In this document: positions 17,154-24,472 of the stretch, in pieces
Position numbering within the stretch: position 1 is the first letter of the stretch
Layout of the letters: each line of letters opens with the position of its first letter
From: Gemmatimonadota bacterium
GTDB taxonomy: Bacteria; Gemmatimonadota; Gemmatimonadetes; Gemmatimonadales; GWC2-71-9
Assembly (NCBI GenBank): GCA_017889745.1
Contig: JAGGAG010000002.1
Coordinates: 1 to 44,858 of the forward strand
DNA: 44,858 nt
Direction of reading: 5' to 3'
The notes under the pieces: model-generated
What the model was told of the DNA's origin: nothing
The model's input: the letters and a program-made list of their open reading frames with translations, nothing else
Database searches by the model: none
Position numbers and translations under genes: made by a program

Positions 17154-17939
17154 ATGCAGGCTCGCATACTGATGGCCGGCGCCCTGTTCTCCGGCGCCCT
17201 GATGCTCCCCGCTCCCCCCACTGCCAGTATCACCGCCCGGTACAAGGTGGCGCAGCGGATCCAGCAGGACGTGGACGCGACCGCCCTGGGCGGCGGCAAG
17301 CAGGGCTTCGTAGTCAAGACCACGAGCTACGTGCTGCTCACGCTTACCGACACCGCTGGCGGACGCAGCGTGAAGGTGCTCGTCGACTCGATCCACGGCG
17401 ACTCGCTGCCGCCCGGTGCGCCGGCCGACATGCTGACCAAGGCCACCGGCGTCACGATTACCGGCTTCGTGGACCCGAAAGGCAAGCTGAGCAACGTGAA
17501 GGCCAGCAGCGAGGCCGGCGGGCTGCAATTGAGCAGCCTTGTGCAGCAGCTCCTGCCGCCCCTTCGCTCGCCCCTCAAGGTGGGCGATGCCTGGACCGAC
17601 ACCACCGAGACCTCGAACGGCGTCGCGTCGGGCACCATGACCACGCGCACCGTGACCAACTTCAAGGTGACCGGCACCGAGGCTCGCGGCGCGGTCAAGG
17701 CGAGCAAGGTCGATGGCGCGTTCAGCTCCTCGATCGCGGGGTCGCAGGAAACCCCGGGCGGGTCGGCCGACATCGAGGGCACCGGCACCGGCACATCGAG
17801 CTACTTCGTCGCACCCGACGGCAAGCTGCTCGGCGGCACCTCGAACACCACCAGCAACCTGAACGTCACCCTCGCGGCGCAGGGCGCCACACTGCCGCTG
17901 GTGCTCAGTCAGTCCGTGGAAATCACGCCGCTCCCCTGA
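17154..17939 (+). CDS. Exported protein of unknown function, paralogue of the next gene
   Basis: 261 residues with an N-terminal signal sequence (MQARILMAGALFSGALMLP..., cut near residues 20-24). The mature protein is beta-rich, with KVGDAWTDTTETSNGV in the middle and a Gly/Ser/Thr-rich C-terminal half. The layout (early YKVAQRIQ-type strand, VDSIHGDSLPPG, then GDAWTDTT) matches the adjacent gene at 17945, so the two are tandem paralogues. GAGGATGAC immediately before the ATG is the ribosome binding site. The function is not recognisable; no catalytic motif or metal site is seen. Confidence 0.75.
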   Translation: MQARILMAGALFSGALMLPAPPTASITARYKVAQRIQQDVDATALGGGKQGFVVKTTSYVLLTLTDTAGGRSVKVLVDSIHGDSLPPGAPADMLTKATGVTITGFVDPKGKLSNVKASSEAGGLQLSSLVQQLLPPLRSPLKVGDAWTDTTETSNGVASGTMTTRTVTNFKVTGTEARGAVKASKVDGAFSSSIAGSQETPGGSADIEGTGTGTSSYFVAPDGKLLGGTSNTTSNLNVTLAAQGATLPLVLSQSVEITPLP

Positions 17940-17944
17940 CCTTC

Positions 17945-18817
17945 ATGCGGCGCAGGGTACTCCTTGCCGCGTGGCTCGCAGCGATCGCCTGCGGGCCATC
18001 CGGTACGGGTGGGACAAAGCAACCGGCGCCCGCGCCCGCCAAGCCCGCGGCGCCAGCCCCCAACCAGCCTTCCGGCGCCGCAGGCGCTGCTGTCACGCTG
18101 GCGCGCTATGCTTCGAGCGACGCGCGCTACGCCATCGACCGCGCTGACACAATCAGCTTCCAATATCCCAACGGCCTCCAGACGCAGGTGGTCGAGCGCA
18201 GCATGTGGATCCGGCTGATCATCGGTCCGGGCGCGGCCACGGCACCGATCAACATCACGCTCGACTCGATTCGCGTGGGTACCGTTCCCCGCGATTCGCT
18301 CATTTCCGCCGACGGGCTGCGCTGGACCGGCACCTTGGAGGATGGCGTACGGCTCGGCACCCTCATACCATCGTCGCATCACGCTCTGGCGGAACAGCTC
18401 GTGGGCAATGCCTTCCGCGACCTGATCGCCACGCTACCACCGGGCGGAGCGCGGGCGGGCGCCGGCTGGACCGACACGACGTCGACCACGGAGCAGGTGG
18501 CGGGCAGCGAGGTGCCTGTAACGGTGATCCGCGCCGCTCGCGCAACGGGACGGATCGGGACGCCGGCAACGGTTCTGCTCGAGAGTTCCTCGTCGGTGAC
18601 TGGAGGCGGCAAGAGCCAGCGTTTCGGCGAGGAGATCGGCATCACGCTGAGTGGCACGCGCACGCGCGCACACCACGTGTCGATCGCCGGCCAGGTCCTG
18701 GAGGCCGAGGGACGCGACTCGCTCGCCATCTCGTTCGACCTGCCGTCGGTGGGCCAGACCGTACCGGCCACCCAGCGCGGGCGTCTCAGCATCCAGCGGA
18801 TCCAGGGTCCCCGCTGA
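17945..18817 (+). CDS. Putative lipoprotein, paralogue of the upstream gene
   Basis: 290 residues. The signal sequence MRRRVLLAAWLAAIACG ends in a lipobox-like AIAC, giving Cys16 as the acylated residue. A Pro/Ala-rich linker (~20-45) follows. The folded part repeats the plan of the previous gene: ARYAIDRADTISF, LDSIRVGTVPRDSL and GAGWTDTTSTTEQVAG. Five bases separate it from the upstream stop, so the pair is one operon, and mtgA follows after another five bases. No function can be assigned. Confidence 0.74.
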   Translation: MRRRVLLAAWLAAIACGPSGTGGTKQPAPAPAKPAAPAPNQPSGAAGAAVTLARYASSDARYAIDRADTISFQYPNGLQTQVVERSMWIRLIIGPGAATAPINITLDSIRVGTVPRDSLISADGLRWTGTLEDGVRLGTLIPSSHHALAEQLVGNAFRDLIATLPPGGARAGAGWTDTTSTTEQVAGSEVPVTVIRAARATGRIGTPATVLLESSSSVTGGGKSQRFGEEIGITLSGTRTRAHHVSIAGQVLEAEGRDSLAISFDLPSVGQTVPATQRGRLSIQRIQGPR

Positions 18818-18822
18818 GCGCC

Positions 18823-19677
18823 ATGGCCACCAATCGCCGACGCTGGCGCTGGTGGTGGCTGCTGGTTCCTCCCTGCCTCTTCGTCGCGTGGCTCTTCGCC
18901 GTCTGGCCCCCGCCCTCGTGGTACCGCGCGCACTTTCCCGGCAACACCGCCTTCATGCAGATGCGGGGCAACATCGGCCGCTACCGACCAGTGCCCCTCG
19001 ACTCCATCGCGCCCACGATGGCGGTGGCCGCCATGACCGGCGAGGACGCGAAGTTCTGGGAGCACGACGGCATCGACTATGAGGCGATCCGGAAGGCGCT
19101 GGGCTATCGCCGCGCCGATTTCGACTGGCAGGACCCGCGCGATCGCGCAGCGATGTGGAAGGCCCTCGGCCGTGCATGGGAGCGTCGTGAAGCGCTGCGA
19201 GGCGCCAGCACGATCACGCAGCAGCTCGCCAAGAATCTCTACCTCTCGCCCTCGCGAAACCCGCTACGCAAGGTGAAGGAGGCCATCACCGCCTGGCGGC
19301 TGGAGCGCGTCCTGGGCAAGCGACGCATCCTCGAGCTGTACCTCAACGTCGCCGAAATGGGGACGGGCATCTGGGGCGCGCAGGCGGCGAGCGAAGCCTA
19401 CTTCCGGAAGCCCGCGGCGCGGCTCACGCGCAGCGAGGCCGCCGCCCTCGCCGGGCTCCTCCCCTTCCCGCTGCGTTCCAACCCCGCGCTCAAGCCTGGC
19501 CGCATGCGCTGGCGCCAGCGCCTCATCCTCCGCCGCATGGCGGGCGAGTCCCTCGAGATCCCCCGGACAGATGCCGAGATCCCGGCCCAGGCCGACGCCG
19601 ACACCGCGCCCGCGGAGCCCGACACCGCGCCCGCGGGGCCCGACACCACGTCCGCAGCGCCCGACACGTCGCACTGA
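18823..19677 (+). CDS. mtgA: Monofunctional peptidoglycan glycosyltransferase
   Basis: 284 residues. It polymerises lipid II glycan strands at the outer face of the inner membrane. A basic N-terminus and one membrane helix (residues ~9-28) anchor it. The GT51 motifs are in order: motif I around E74-D75 (TGEDAKFWEHDGIDYEAI), motif II GASTITQQLAKNLYL, motif III KEAITAWRLERVLGKRRILE, and YLNVAEMGTGIWG. No transpeptidase domain follows, so it is monofunctional. The C-terminal tail (~250-284) is an Asp/Thr/Ala/Pro repeat encoded by 21-base tandem repeats. The frame is open far upstream, but the ATG at 18823 begins the basic/hydrophobic anchor. Confidence 0.93.
   Translation: MATNRRRWRWWWLLVPPCLFVAWLFAVWPPPSWYRAHFPGNTAFMQMRGNIGRYRPVPLDSIAPTMAVAAMTGEDAKFWEHDGIDYEAIRKALGYRRADFDWQDPRDRAAMWKALGRAWERREALRGASTITQQLAKNLYLSPSRNPLRKVKEAITAWRLERVLGKRRILELYLNVAEMGTGIWGAQAASEAYFRKPAARLTRSEAAALAGLLPFPLRSNPALKPGRMRWRQRLILRRMAGESLEIPRTDAEIPAQADADTAPAEPDTAPAGPDTTSAAPDTSH
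19600..19662 (+). repeat. Three 21-bp tandem repeats in the 3' end of mtgA
   Basis: Units start at 19600, 19621 and 19642. The first two differ at one position (...GCGGAGCCC versus ...GCGGGGCCC); the third is more diverged. A partial fourth follows. They encode a DTAPAxP repeat in the tail beyond the catalytic domain. Copy number is likely to vary between strains. Confidence 0.8.
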
Positions 19678-19685
19678 CCCAGAAA

Positions 19686-19703
19686 CCGCCGGGTTGCCGG
19701 CGG
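19686..19703 (+). terminator. Possible terminator after mtgA
   Basis: CCGCCGG (19686-19692), loop GTTG, then CCGGCGG (19697-19703). A 7-bp perfect stem nine bases after the mtgA stop, without a T-run. It may end the 17154-19677 operon. Confidence 0.45.
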
Positions 19704-19767
19704 CGTCATCCGCGCGACGTCGGGGTGGCCCGCCGGCCGTGACGGACCACACGGAGGGCATTCTCAG

Positions 19768-20120
19768 ATGCGGACCGGGATGATCGTGTTGGCCCTCGGC
19801 ACACTCATGGCGTCGGCCGCTGAGGCCCAGTCCCGCTGGGTCGCGTCGCTACAAGGCGGCTACAGCGCCAGCACATCAACCGCGGCGAGCTTTCCGGGAG
19901 GCGGCTCGATCGGCCTCAGTGGTTTTCTCGGCTATGACGTGTCGTATCAGCTCAGCGCCCTCGGCGCGAGCCTGGGTGGCGGTATGGACTGGTCCCGGGA
20001 AACGGCCGCTGGTCGCTCGGCGGCGCGCTTCGGATGCATGGGTTGATTGGCATCAGCGATGGCGAGGGGTACCAGGACCTGTTCGTGACACTCCTGGCGG
20101 GCGTGGGGTACCGTTGGTGA
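19768..20120 (+). pseudogene. Decayed copy of the beta-barrel gene at 20259
   Basis: The N-terminus (MRTGMIVLALGTLMASAAEAQ, then SRWVASLQGGYSASTSTAAS) matches the intact paralogue at 20259 almost residue for residue. Relative to that copy about 85 internal residues are missing, from after GFLGYD to SALGASLGGGMDW. A single-base deletion near 19992 (TGGTCCC where the paralogue has TGGGTACC) then shifts the frame, and the shifted frame stops at 20046. In the restored frame the end reads NGRWSLGGALRMHG ... DLFVTLLAGVGYRW, matching the paralogue C-terminus, and stops at 20120. The remaining product would be a 92-residue fragment. Confidence 0.85.
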
Positions 20121-20170
20121 TCCCCAATACGATGTGCCGCCAGGGCCAGCCTGCCCGTCCAGAGGCGGGA

Positions 20171-20195
20171 ACCGGTCGGGTACCGGTGGCGTTTT
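20171..20195 (+). terminator. Possible terminator between the pseudogene and its paralogue
   Basis: ACCGGT (20171-20176), loop CGGGT, ACCGGT (20182-20187), then GGCG and TTTT. A short stem with a T-run in the 138-base gap. Confidence 0.4.
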
Positions 20196-20258
20196 GATCG
20201 CGAACAGGACGAGCAGCCCACCGGGCCGCTCCAGGTAACCACAGGAGACACGCACCCG

Positions 20259-20915
20259 ATGCGGACCAGGATCCTGATGCTGGCCCTTGGCACTCTCATG
20301 ACATCGACCGCGCAGGCGCAATCTCGCTGGTTCGCGTCGGTGCAGGGTGGCTACAGCGTGAGCACGTCCACTGCCGAGAGCTTCCCCGGCGGCGGGGCAT
20401 TCGGCTCGAGTGCGTTCATCGGGGCGCAGCTGAGCCCCCTGTTCACCCTGGGCGCCGAGGGCGGATTCTACGGGGTGGAGAACACCGCCACCGAAACCAG
20501 CGTCGACTGCCCGCCGCCCTCGGTGCCGGGGTCACTGGGCTGCACCGAGACCGACCGCGCGGAACTTGACTGGATCCAGCTGGGCGGCACGCTCCGCGTG
20601 GGCCCGAACGAAGGCAGCGTCAGGCCCTATGGCGCGCTCGGTGTGGCGGTCTATTTCGGGCAACGTGACACGGAGAGCACCATCACTGACGGGTCCACCG
20701 GCACCGTGTACCCCGGCTTTCCACTCAGCAGCAACGTAGACCGGACGGCGGTCGGCGCGAGCTTCGGCGGCGGGCTTGACTGGGTACCAAGGAACAGCTC
20801 CTGGAGTGTCGGGATCTCGGCGCGGCTGCATGCCCTCACCGGCGGCGACGAGAACGGCGAATACGGCGGGGATACGTTCGTGACGGTGCTGGCAGGGGTG
20901 GGGTATCGCTGGTAA
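20259..20915 (+). CDS. Outer-membrane beta-barrel protein (OmpA/OmpW-like small barrel)
   Basis: 218 residues. The signal peptide ends at residues ~19-21 (TAQA/Q). The mature protein shows eight or so amphipathic strands (WFASVQGGYSVSTST, SSAFIGAQLSPLFTLGAEGG, DWIQLGGTLRVG, VRPYGALGVAVYFG, GASFGGGLDWVPRN, WSVGISARLHAL) and ends FVTVLAGVGYRW, as outer-membrane barrels do (aromatic last residue). Two cysteines in DCPPPSVPGSLGC may form a loop disulfide. AGGAG lies 11 bases upstream of ATG 20259. Two copies in tandem, one decayed, point to recent duplication. The role is unknown: surface structure or small-molecule passage. Confidence 0.78.
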   Translation: MRTRILMLALGTLMTSTAQAQSRWFASVQGGYSVSTSTAESFPGGGAFGSSAFIGAQLSPLFTLGAEGGFYGVENTATETSVDCPPPSVPGSLGCTETDRAELDWIQLGGTLRVGPNEGSVRPYGALGVAVYFGQRDTESTITDGSTGTVYPGFPLSSNVDRTAVGASFGGGLDWVPRNSSWSVGISARLHALTGGDENGEYGGDTFVTVLAGVGYRW

Positions 20916-20917
20916 GG

Positions 20918-20996
20918 CGTGAACAGCAAACGGTGAACGGTGAACGGTGAACGGTGAACGGGAACAGACACCCCATTTACCGTTCACCGTTTACGC
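20918..20996. repeat. Heptamer hairpin element 2 (between convergent genes)
   Basis: Left arm has four perfect tandem copies of CGGTGAA (20931-20958), preceded by degenerate units. Right arm 20971-20996 reads, on the opposite strand, as GCGTAAA-CGGTGAA-CGGTAAA-TGGGG. Arms are unequal in unit number. It fills the 84-base gap between the barrel gene stop (20915) and the dnaN stop (21000) and can end transcription from both sides. Confidence 0.88.
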
Positions 20997-20999
20997 AGC

Positions 21000-22112
21000 T
21001 CAGTCGACCAGCCTCAACGGCATCACCAGCGCCAGGAAGCTCGCCGGATCATCCCAGCCCACCGGCTCGCAAGTGGCGGCGCGCTCGGGCGCCTTGAAGG
21101 TCATCCGCACCTCGTCGGTGGGGATGTACTTGAGCACCTCGAGCATATAGGCGGCGTTGAAGCCGATCTCCAGCGTGTCCCCCTCGTACGTAACCGTGAC
21201 CTCCTCCTGGGCTTCGCCCAGGTCGGGGGTCTGCACCGACAGCTTGCAGGAACCGTTGGCGAAGGCCATCCGGATCCGGTGCGTCTGGTCGCTGGCCACG
21301 ATGCTCATGCGCCGGAGCGCCGAGGTGATGGCACCCTTGTCGGCGGTCATCACCTTGTCGTTCTCGCGCGGGATGACCTGCTCGTAGTTCGGGTACGGCC
21401 CCTCGATCAGCCGGGTAAAGACCTGGGTCGTGGGCGACCGGAACCCGAGATGATTCTCGCTCCGCGCCACCTCGATCTCGTCCTCGGCGGAGAACAGCTT
21501 CCTGATCTGCTCCAGTGCCTTGGGCGGCACGATCAGGTCGGCCTGGGCCCCGCCCGTCGTCGCAGTGGGAACGTCCATCCTGGCCAGCCTGTGGCCGTTC
21601 GTGGCCACCATCCGCATGCGGTCGGGACGCAGCTCCCAGAGCACGCCGTTCAGGATCGGACGGCTTTCCTCGGTGCTGGCCGCGAAGGCCACGTGGGTGA
21701 TGAGCTTCTGAAGGTTGCCGGCGGTCGCCTTCCAGCCGCCATCGAACTTGACCGCCGGAAAAGCCGGGAACTCATCCTTCGGCAGGCCCAGGAGCCGGAA
21801 CTTCGACCGGCCGCATTCGATGGTAACCCGCTGCTCACCCGACGCAGTGATCCTGATCGACGCATTGGGCAGCTCGCGCACGATCTCGGCGAGTTTCCTC
21901 GCTGGAACGGTGATCGACCCTTCCTGGTCGACCGATGCCGGCACGATGGTGCTGACAGCGATGTCGAGATCCGTTCCCGACAGCCTGACACCATCGTGGA
22001 TGGCCTCCACCAGGATGTTCGAGAGCACCGGCAGCGTGGTCTTGGTGGGGACACTGCCCGCCACAGCCTGCAGGCCTTCCTGGAACTGCTCGCGAGTGAT
22101 CGTGAACTTCAT
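21000..22112 (-). CDS. dnaN: DNA polymerase III sliding clamp (beta subunit)
   Basis: 370 residues, normal for DnaN. It dimerises round DNA and tethers the polymerase. The opening MKFTITREQFQEGLQAVAG, ILVEAIHDGVRLSGTDLDIA, TNGHRLARMDVP and the C-terminal YMLEVLKYI plus LALVMPLRL blocks are all diagnostic. Start ATG 22112 is preceded by GAGGGG; the open frame extends to 22277 but that part is the non-coding gap to dnaA. It follows dnaA on the same strand after a 321-base gap that contains the candidate origin. Confidence 0.97.
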   Translation of the reverse strand: MKFTITREQFQEGLQAVAGSVPTKTTLPVLSNILVEAIHDGVRLSGTDLDIAVSTIVPASVDQEGSITVPARKLAEIVRELPNASIRITASGEQRVTIECGRSKFRLLGLPKDEFPAFPAVKFDGGWKATAGNLQKLITHVAFAASTEESRPILNGVLWELRPDRMRMVATNGHRLARMDVPTATTGGAQADLIVPPKALEQIRKLFSAEDEIEVARSENHLGFRSPTTQVFTRLIEGPYPNYEQVIPRENDKVMTADKGAITSALRRMSIVASDQTHRIRMAFANGSCKLSVQTPDLGEAQEEVTVTYEGDTLEIGFNAAYMLEVLKYIPTDEVRMTFKAPERAATCEPVGWDDPASFLALVMPLRLVD

Positions 22113-22433
22113 TGCGCCCCTCATGCGTTCCGGAGAAGTACCTACCAGAACCTGTATATAAGAATGTAGCAGTAGTAGTAGAGGGTATGGAGATGTTGAG
22201 GAACCCTCTGATCTCCTCACCCCGGTACGACTTGCCTCACCCGCTTCGGTCAGTCTCGTTGTGGGGCATGCGGACATCTCGCCGCGTCAGCAACATCTCT
22301 TGCCGCTATTCAAGACTTTCAACGAACAACCAGTCAACATCGGGATAACCGTCCGGAAAAACTCCCGAGCCATCGTTTGCTCGCACGTGATCGATTCATG
22401 GTGATCGAGCGGTGCGACGACTGCGACACCAAT
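22113..22433. other. dnaA-dnaN intergenic region, candidate oriC
   Basis: A 321-base gap. On the minus strand, CTACTACTACTGCTAC (about 22166-22181) is followed at once by ATTCTTATATAC. This is the order of a DnaA-trio element (repeated TAG triplets on the other strand) next to an AT-rich unwinding element, as in Bacillus oriC. Weak DnaA-box-like sites are TTATCCCGA (minus, 22339-22347, 7 of 9) and TGCCCCACA (minus, 22260-22268, 6 of 9). Close to the dnaA stop, an imperfect hairpin 22381-22417 carries GTGATCGA twice and could be the dnaA terminator. The TATATA also lies where a dnaN -10 could be. Location by synteny is standard; the exact start site is inference. Confidence 0.6.
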
Positions 22434-23822
22434 TTACGTCTGCGGCTGCAGCTCCATACGCGCGAGCTCCACCTTTTCGCGGAACCCGCGATCTCGCGAC
22501 ATCAACCGAGCCACCTTGTCGACACTGTGAATGACAGTGCTGTGATCCCTGCCACCGAATGCCTGGCCGATCTCGACCAGCTGCATCTGCAGGAGGTCGC
22601 GAGCGAGGAACATCGCGATCTGCCGCGGAACAGTGAGCGTCTTGATCCGTGCCTTGGACCGCAGCCCTTCCGGCGTGACACCCCAGCGACGGGCAACGAC
22701 CTCCTGCACCTTGTTGATGGTGGGGAGGGCCTTGGTGGGTGCTCCGGTGTCGTCGGACGGCCGGATGCGGTCGGCCAGTGCCTCACGGGCCAGTTCGATC
22801 GAGACTTCCTTGTGCTTGAGCGACGCATACAGGAGGAGCTTGATGATGCATCCCTCCAACTCGCGCACGTTCGACCGGACGTGCTCAGCGATGAACCGGA
22901 GCACGTCGTCCGGGATCGCCATTTCCAGGTGATCCTGCTCCGCCTTCTTCCGCAGGATCGCGATCCGGTGCTCCAGGTCGGGCTGGCCGATGTCCGCCAC
23001 CATGCCCCACTCGAACCGGCTCACCAATCGGGCCTCGAGCCCCGGCAGCTCCTTCGGCGGCCGGTCGGAGGTCAGCACGATCTGCTTGTTGGCCTCGTAC
23101 AGCGCGTTGAAGGTGTGAAAGAACTCCTCCTGCGTCATTTCCTTGCCTTCGAGGAAATGCACGTCGTCCACGAGGAAGAGGTCGACATCCGCCCGGTAGC
23201 GCCGGCGGAACTCCGGCATGGTCCGGCTGTGGATGCTCTCGATGACTTCGTTGATGAACTGCTCCGCGCCCACGTACAGCACGCGCGTATCGGGCAGGCG
23301 CCCGATCACGGTGTGTGCAATCGCCTGCATGAGGTGCGTCTTTCCGAGTCCCGTCGCACCGTAAATGAAGAGCGGATTGTACGTCTTGCCGGGTGATTCA
23401 CTGACGGCATGAGCTGCGGCTGCGGCGAGTTCGTTGGACTTGCCGATGACGAACGTCTCGAAGGTGTAGCGCTCGTTGAGCGGCTGGGCGCTTGGATTGA
23501 CCTTGGCGGCAGGCGCAGCGGCGCTCGGCGGCGGCGCCACGAAGAGGTCCATCTGCGGGCGCTTGGTGCGCTCTTCCTGCACCTTGAAGACCACGCTAAC
23601 TGGTTGGCCTGCGGCCTTTTCGGCCAGGCGCGACAACACGGCCGCGTGCTTCGACTCGTTCCACTGCACCGCGAACTGGTCAGGTGCGCCCACGATCAGC
23701 GTTCCGTTCTCAAGTGAGATCGGCGCGGCTGGTTCCAGCCACGTGCGGATCGTCTGTTCAGAAAGCTCCCGGAGCGCATCGTCGAGCAAGCGCGTCCAGA
23801 GATCTTTCGCGGAAAGTTGCAT
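22434..23822 (-). CDS. dnaA: Chromosomal replication initiator DnaA
   Basis: 462 residues, usual length. Domain I at the N-terminus (LWTRLLDDALRELSEQTIRTWLEP) and a Pro/Ala-rich domain II precede the AAA+ domain. Walker A is GATGLGKTH, Walker B FLVDDVHFLEG, and the arginine-finger region is present. Domain IV carries the DnaA signature GGRDHSTVIHSVDKV for DnaA-box binding. Start ATG 23822 begins the usual domain I; the frame runs on to 23858. The promoter upstream has a DnaA box in its spacer, which indicates autoregulation. It is divergent from rpmH. Confidence 0.98.
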   Translation of the reverse strand: MQLSAKDLWTRLLDDALRELSEQTIRTWLEPAAPISLENGTLIVGAPDQFAVQWNESKHAAVLSRLAEKAAGQPVSVVFKVQEERTKRPQMDLFVAPPPSAAAPAAKVNPSAQPLNERYTFETFVIGKSNELAAAAAHAVSESPGKTYNPLFIYGATGLGKTHLMQAIAHTVIGRLPDTRVLYVGAEQFINEVIESIHSRTMPEFRRRYRADVDLFLVDDVHFLEGKEMTQEEFFHTFNALYEANKQIVLTSDRPPKELPGLEARLVSRFEWGMVADIGQPDLEHRIAILRKKAEQDHLEMAIPDDVLRFIAEHVRSNVRELEGCIIKLLLYASLKHKEVSIELAREALADRIRPSDDTGAPTKALPTINKVQEVVARRWGVTPEGLRSKARIKTLTVPRQIAMFLARDLLQMQLVEIGQAFGGRDHSTVIHSVDKVARLMSRDRGFREKVELARMELQPQT

Positions 23823-23867
23823 CGAAATCCAGGCTACAGCGGCGGAGGGACGATCCAAGGGCGCGAG

Positions 23868-23896
23868 ATATTACGGGTCGCGTGTGGATAAGTCAA
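23868..23896 (-). promoter_or_regulatory. dnaA promoter with embedded DnaA box
   Basis: On the minus strand: -35 TTGACT (23896-23891), exactly 17 bases, -10 TAATAT (23873-23868). Both hexamers match the housekeeping consensus in five of six positions or nearly so. The DnaA box occupies most of the spacer. The predicted start lies about 40 bases before the dnaA ATG. Confidence 0.82.
23883..23891 (-). promoter_or_regulatory. Perfect DnaA box TTATCCACA
   Basis: A full match to the R1-type consensus on the minus strand (TGTGGATAA on plus). It overlaps the last base of the dnaA -35 and runs into the spacer, so bound DnaA should block RNA polymerase. It is also 8 bases from the rpmH -35. Confidence 0.88.
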
Positions 23897-23898
23897 CC

Positions 23899-23928
23899 TT
23901 GACCCTGACGTGGTGGCGCGGCTAGGTT
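23899..23928 (+). promoter_or_regulatory. rpmH-rnpA-yidD-yidC promoter
   Basis: -35 TTGACC (23899-23904), 18-base spacer, -10 TAGGTT (23923-23928). Predicted start near 23935; the GGAGG of rpmH follows at 23941. The -35 is two bases from the divergent dnaA -35, so both promoters share one control region with the DnaA box. Confidence 0.65.
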
Positions 23929-23957
23929 GTCGGGCTCATTGGAGGACTGTTAATCGT

Positions 23958-24119
23958 ATGATGCCGACATATCGTCCGCGCAACAAGAAGCGCATTGCCA
24001 AGCATGGTTTTCGTGCCCGCATGGCCGACCGCTGGGGCCGGGAAGTCCTGTCCCGCCGGCGGAAGAAGGGGCGGAAGCGGCTTACCGTCTCCCTCCCGTC
24101 GAAGCACGGACGGGCCTGA
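23958..24119 (+). CDS. rpmH: Ribosomal protein bL34
   Basis: 53 residues, highly basic, in the 50S subunit. It has the classic bL34 string KHGFRARMADRWGREVLSRRRKKGRKRL. Two ATGs stand in tandem (23958 and 23961); GGAGG at 23941-23945 favours the first. The gene opens the rpmH-rnpA-yidD-yidC cluster, which is always close to dnaA in bacteria with this order. The frame of rnpA is open right through this gene (from 23954). Confidence 0.95.
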   Translation: MMPTYRPRNKKRIAKHGFRARMADRWGREVLSRRRKKGRKRLTVSLPSKHGRA

Positions 24120-24469
24120 CCACCAGAGAGGGCTTTCCGCGGTCGCGCCGCTTGGCGCGTGCAGCCGACATCCGGCGGTGCCTGGCCAAGGGTCGGCGCC
24201 GCCGGTCCGCGTTTCTCGACCTGATCTGGATTGACAATGCACTGGGCCATCCGCGCATGGGATTGATCGTTCCCCGATTCCAGGCGACTGCGGTGGCCCG
24301 CAATCGTCTCAGGCGACGGCTCAAGGAAGTGTGGCGTCGCGAGGTGCAGCCGGTTCAGCCGGCGTTCGATCTCCTGGTACGGGCCCGTCGCGAGGCCTAC
24401 AGCGCGTCGTACGATGCATTGCGCGCCGAGATCCTGGGGTGGCGGGACGCCACGTGCCCCGCCCGGTGA
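24116..24469 (+). CDS. rnpA: RNase P protein component, probably with a CTG start
   Basis: The protein partner of the RnpB RNA at 16353. The RNR motif is present as ARNRLRRRLKEVWRR, and the GLIVPR strand precedes it. A TTG at 24152 would give 105 residues but would cut off TREGFPRSRRL, which is the conserved RnpA N-terminus (F-P-R-x-x-R-L). Upstream in frame the only plausible initiator is CTG at 24116, overlapping the rpmH stop as CTGA, which gives 117 residues, the usual length. There is no ATG, GTG or TTG in this frame back to the stop at 23951-23953. The CTG start is inference; the gene itself is certain. Confidence 0.88.
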   Translation: MTTREGFPRSRRLARAADIRRCLAKGRRRRSAFLDLIWIDNALGHPRMGLIVPRFQATAVARNRLRRRLKEVWRREVQPVQPAFDLLVRARREAYSASYDALRAEILGWRDATCPAR

Positions 24470-24472
24470 ATC

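Noticed and set aside
24152..24469. TTG start for rnpA
   Set aside because: It removes the conserved FPRSRRL beginning of RnpA, so an upstream non-ATG start is more likely.
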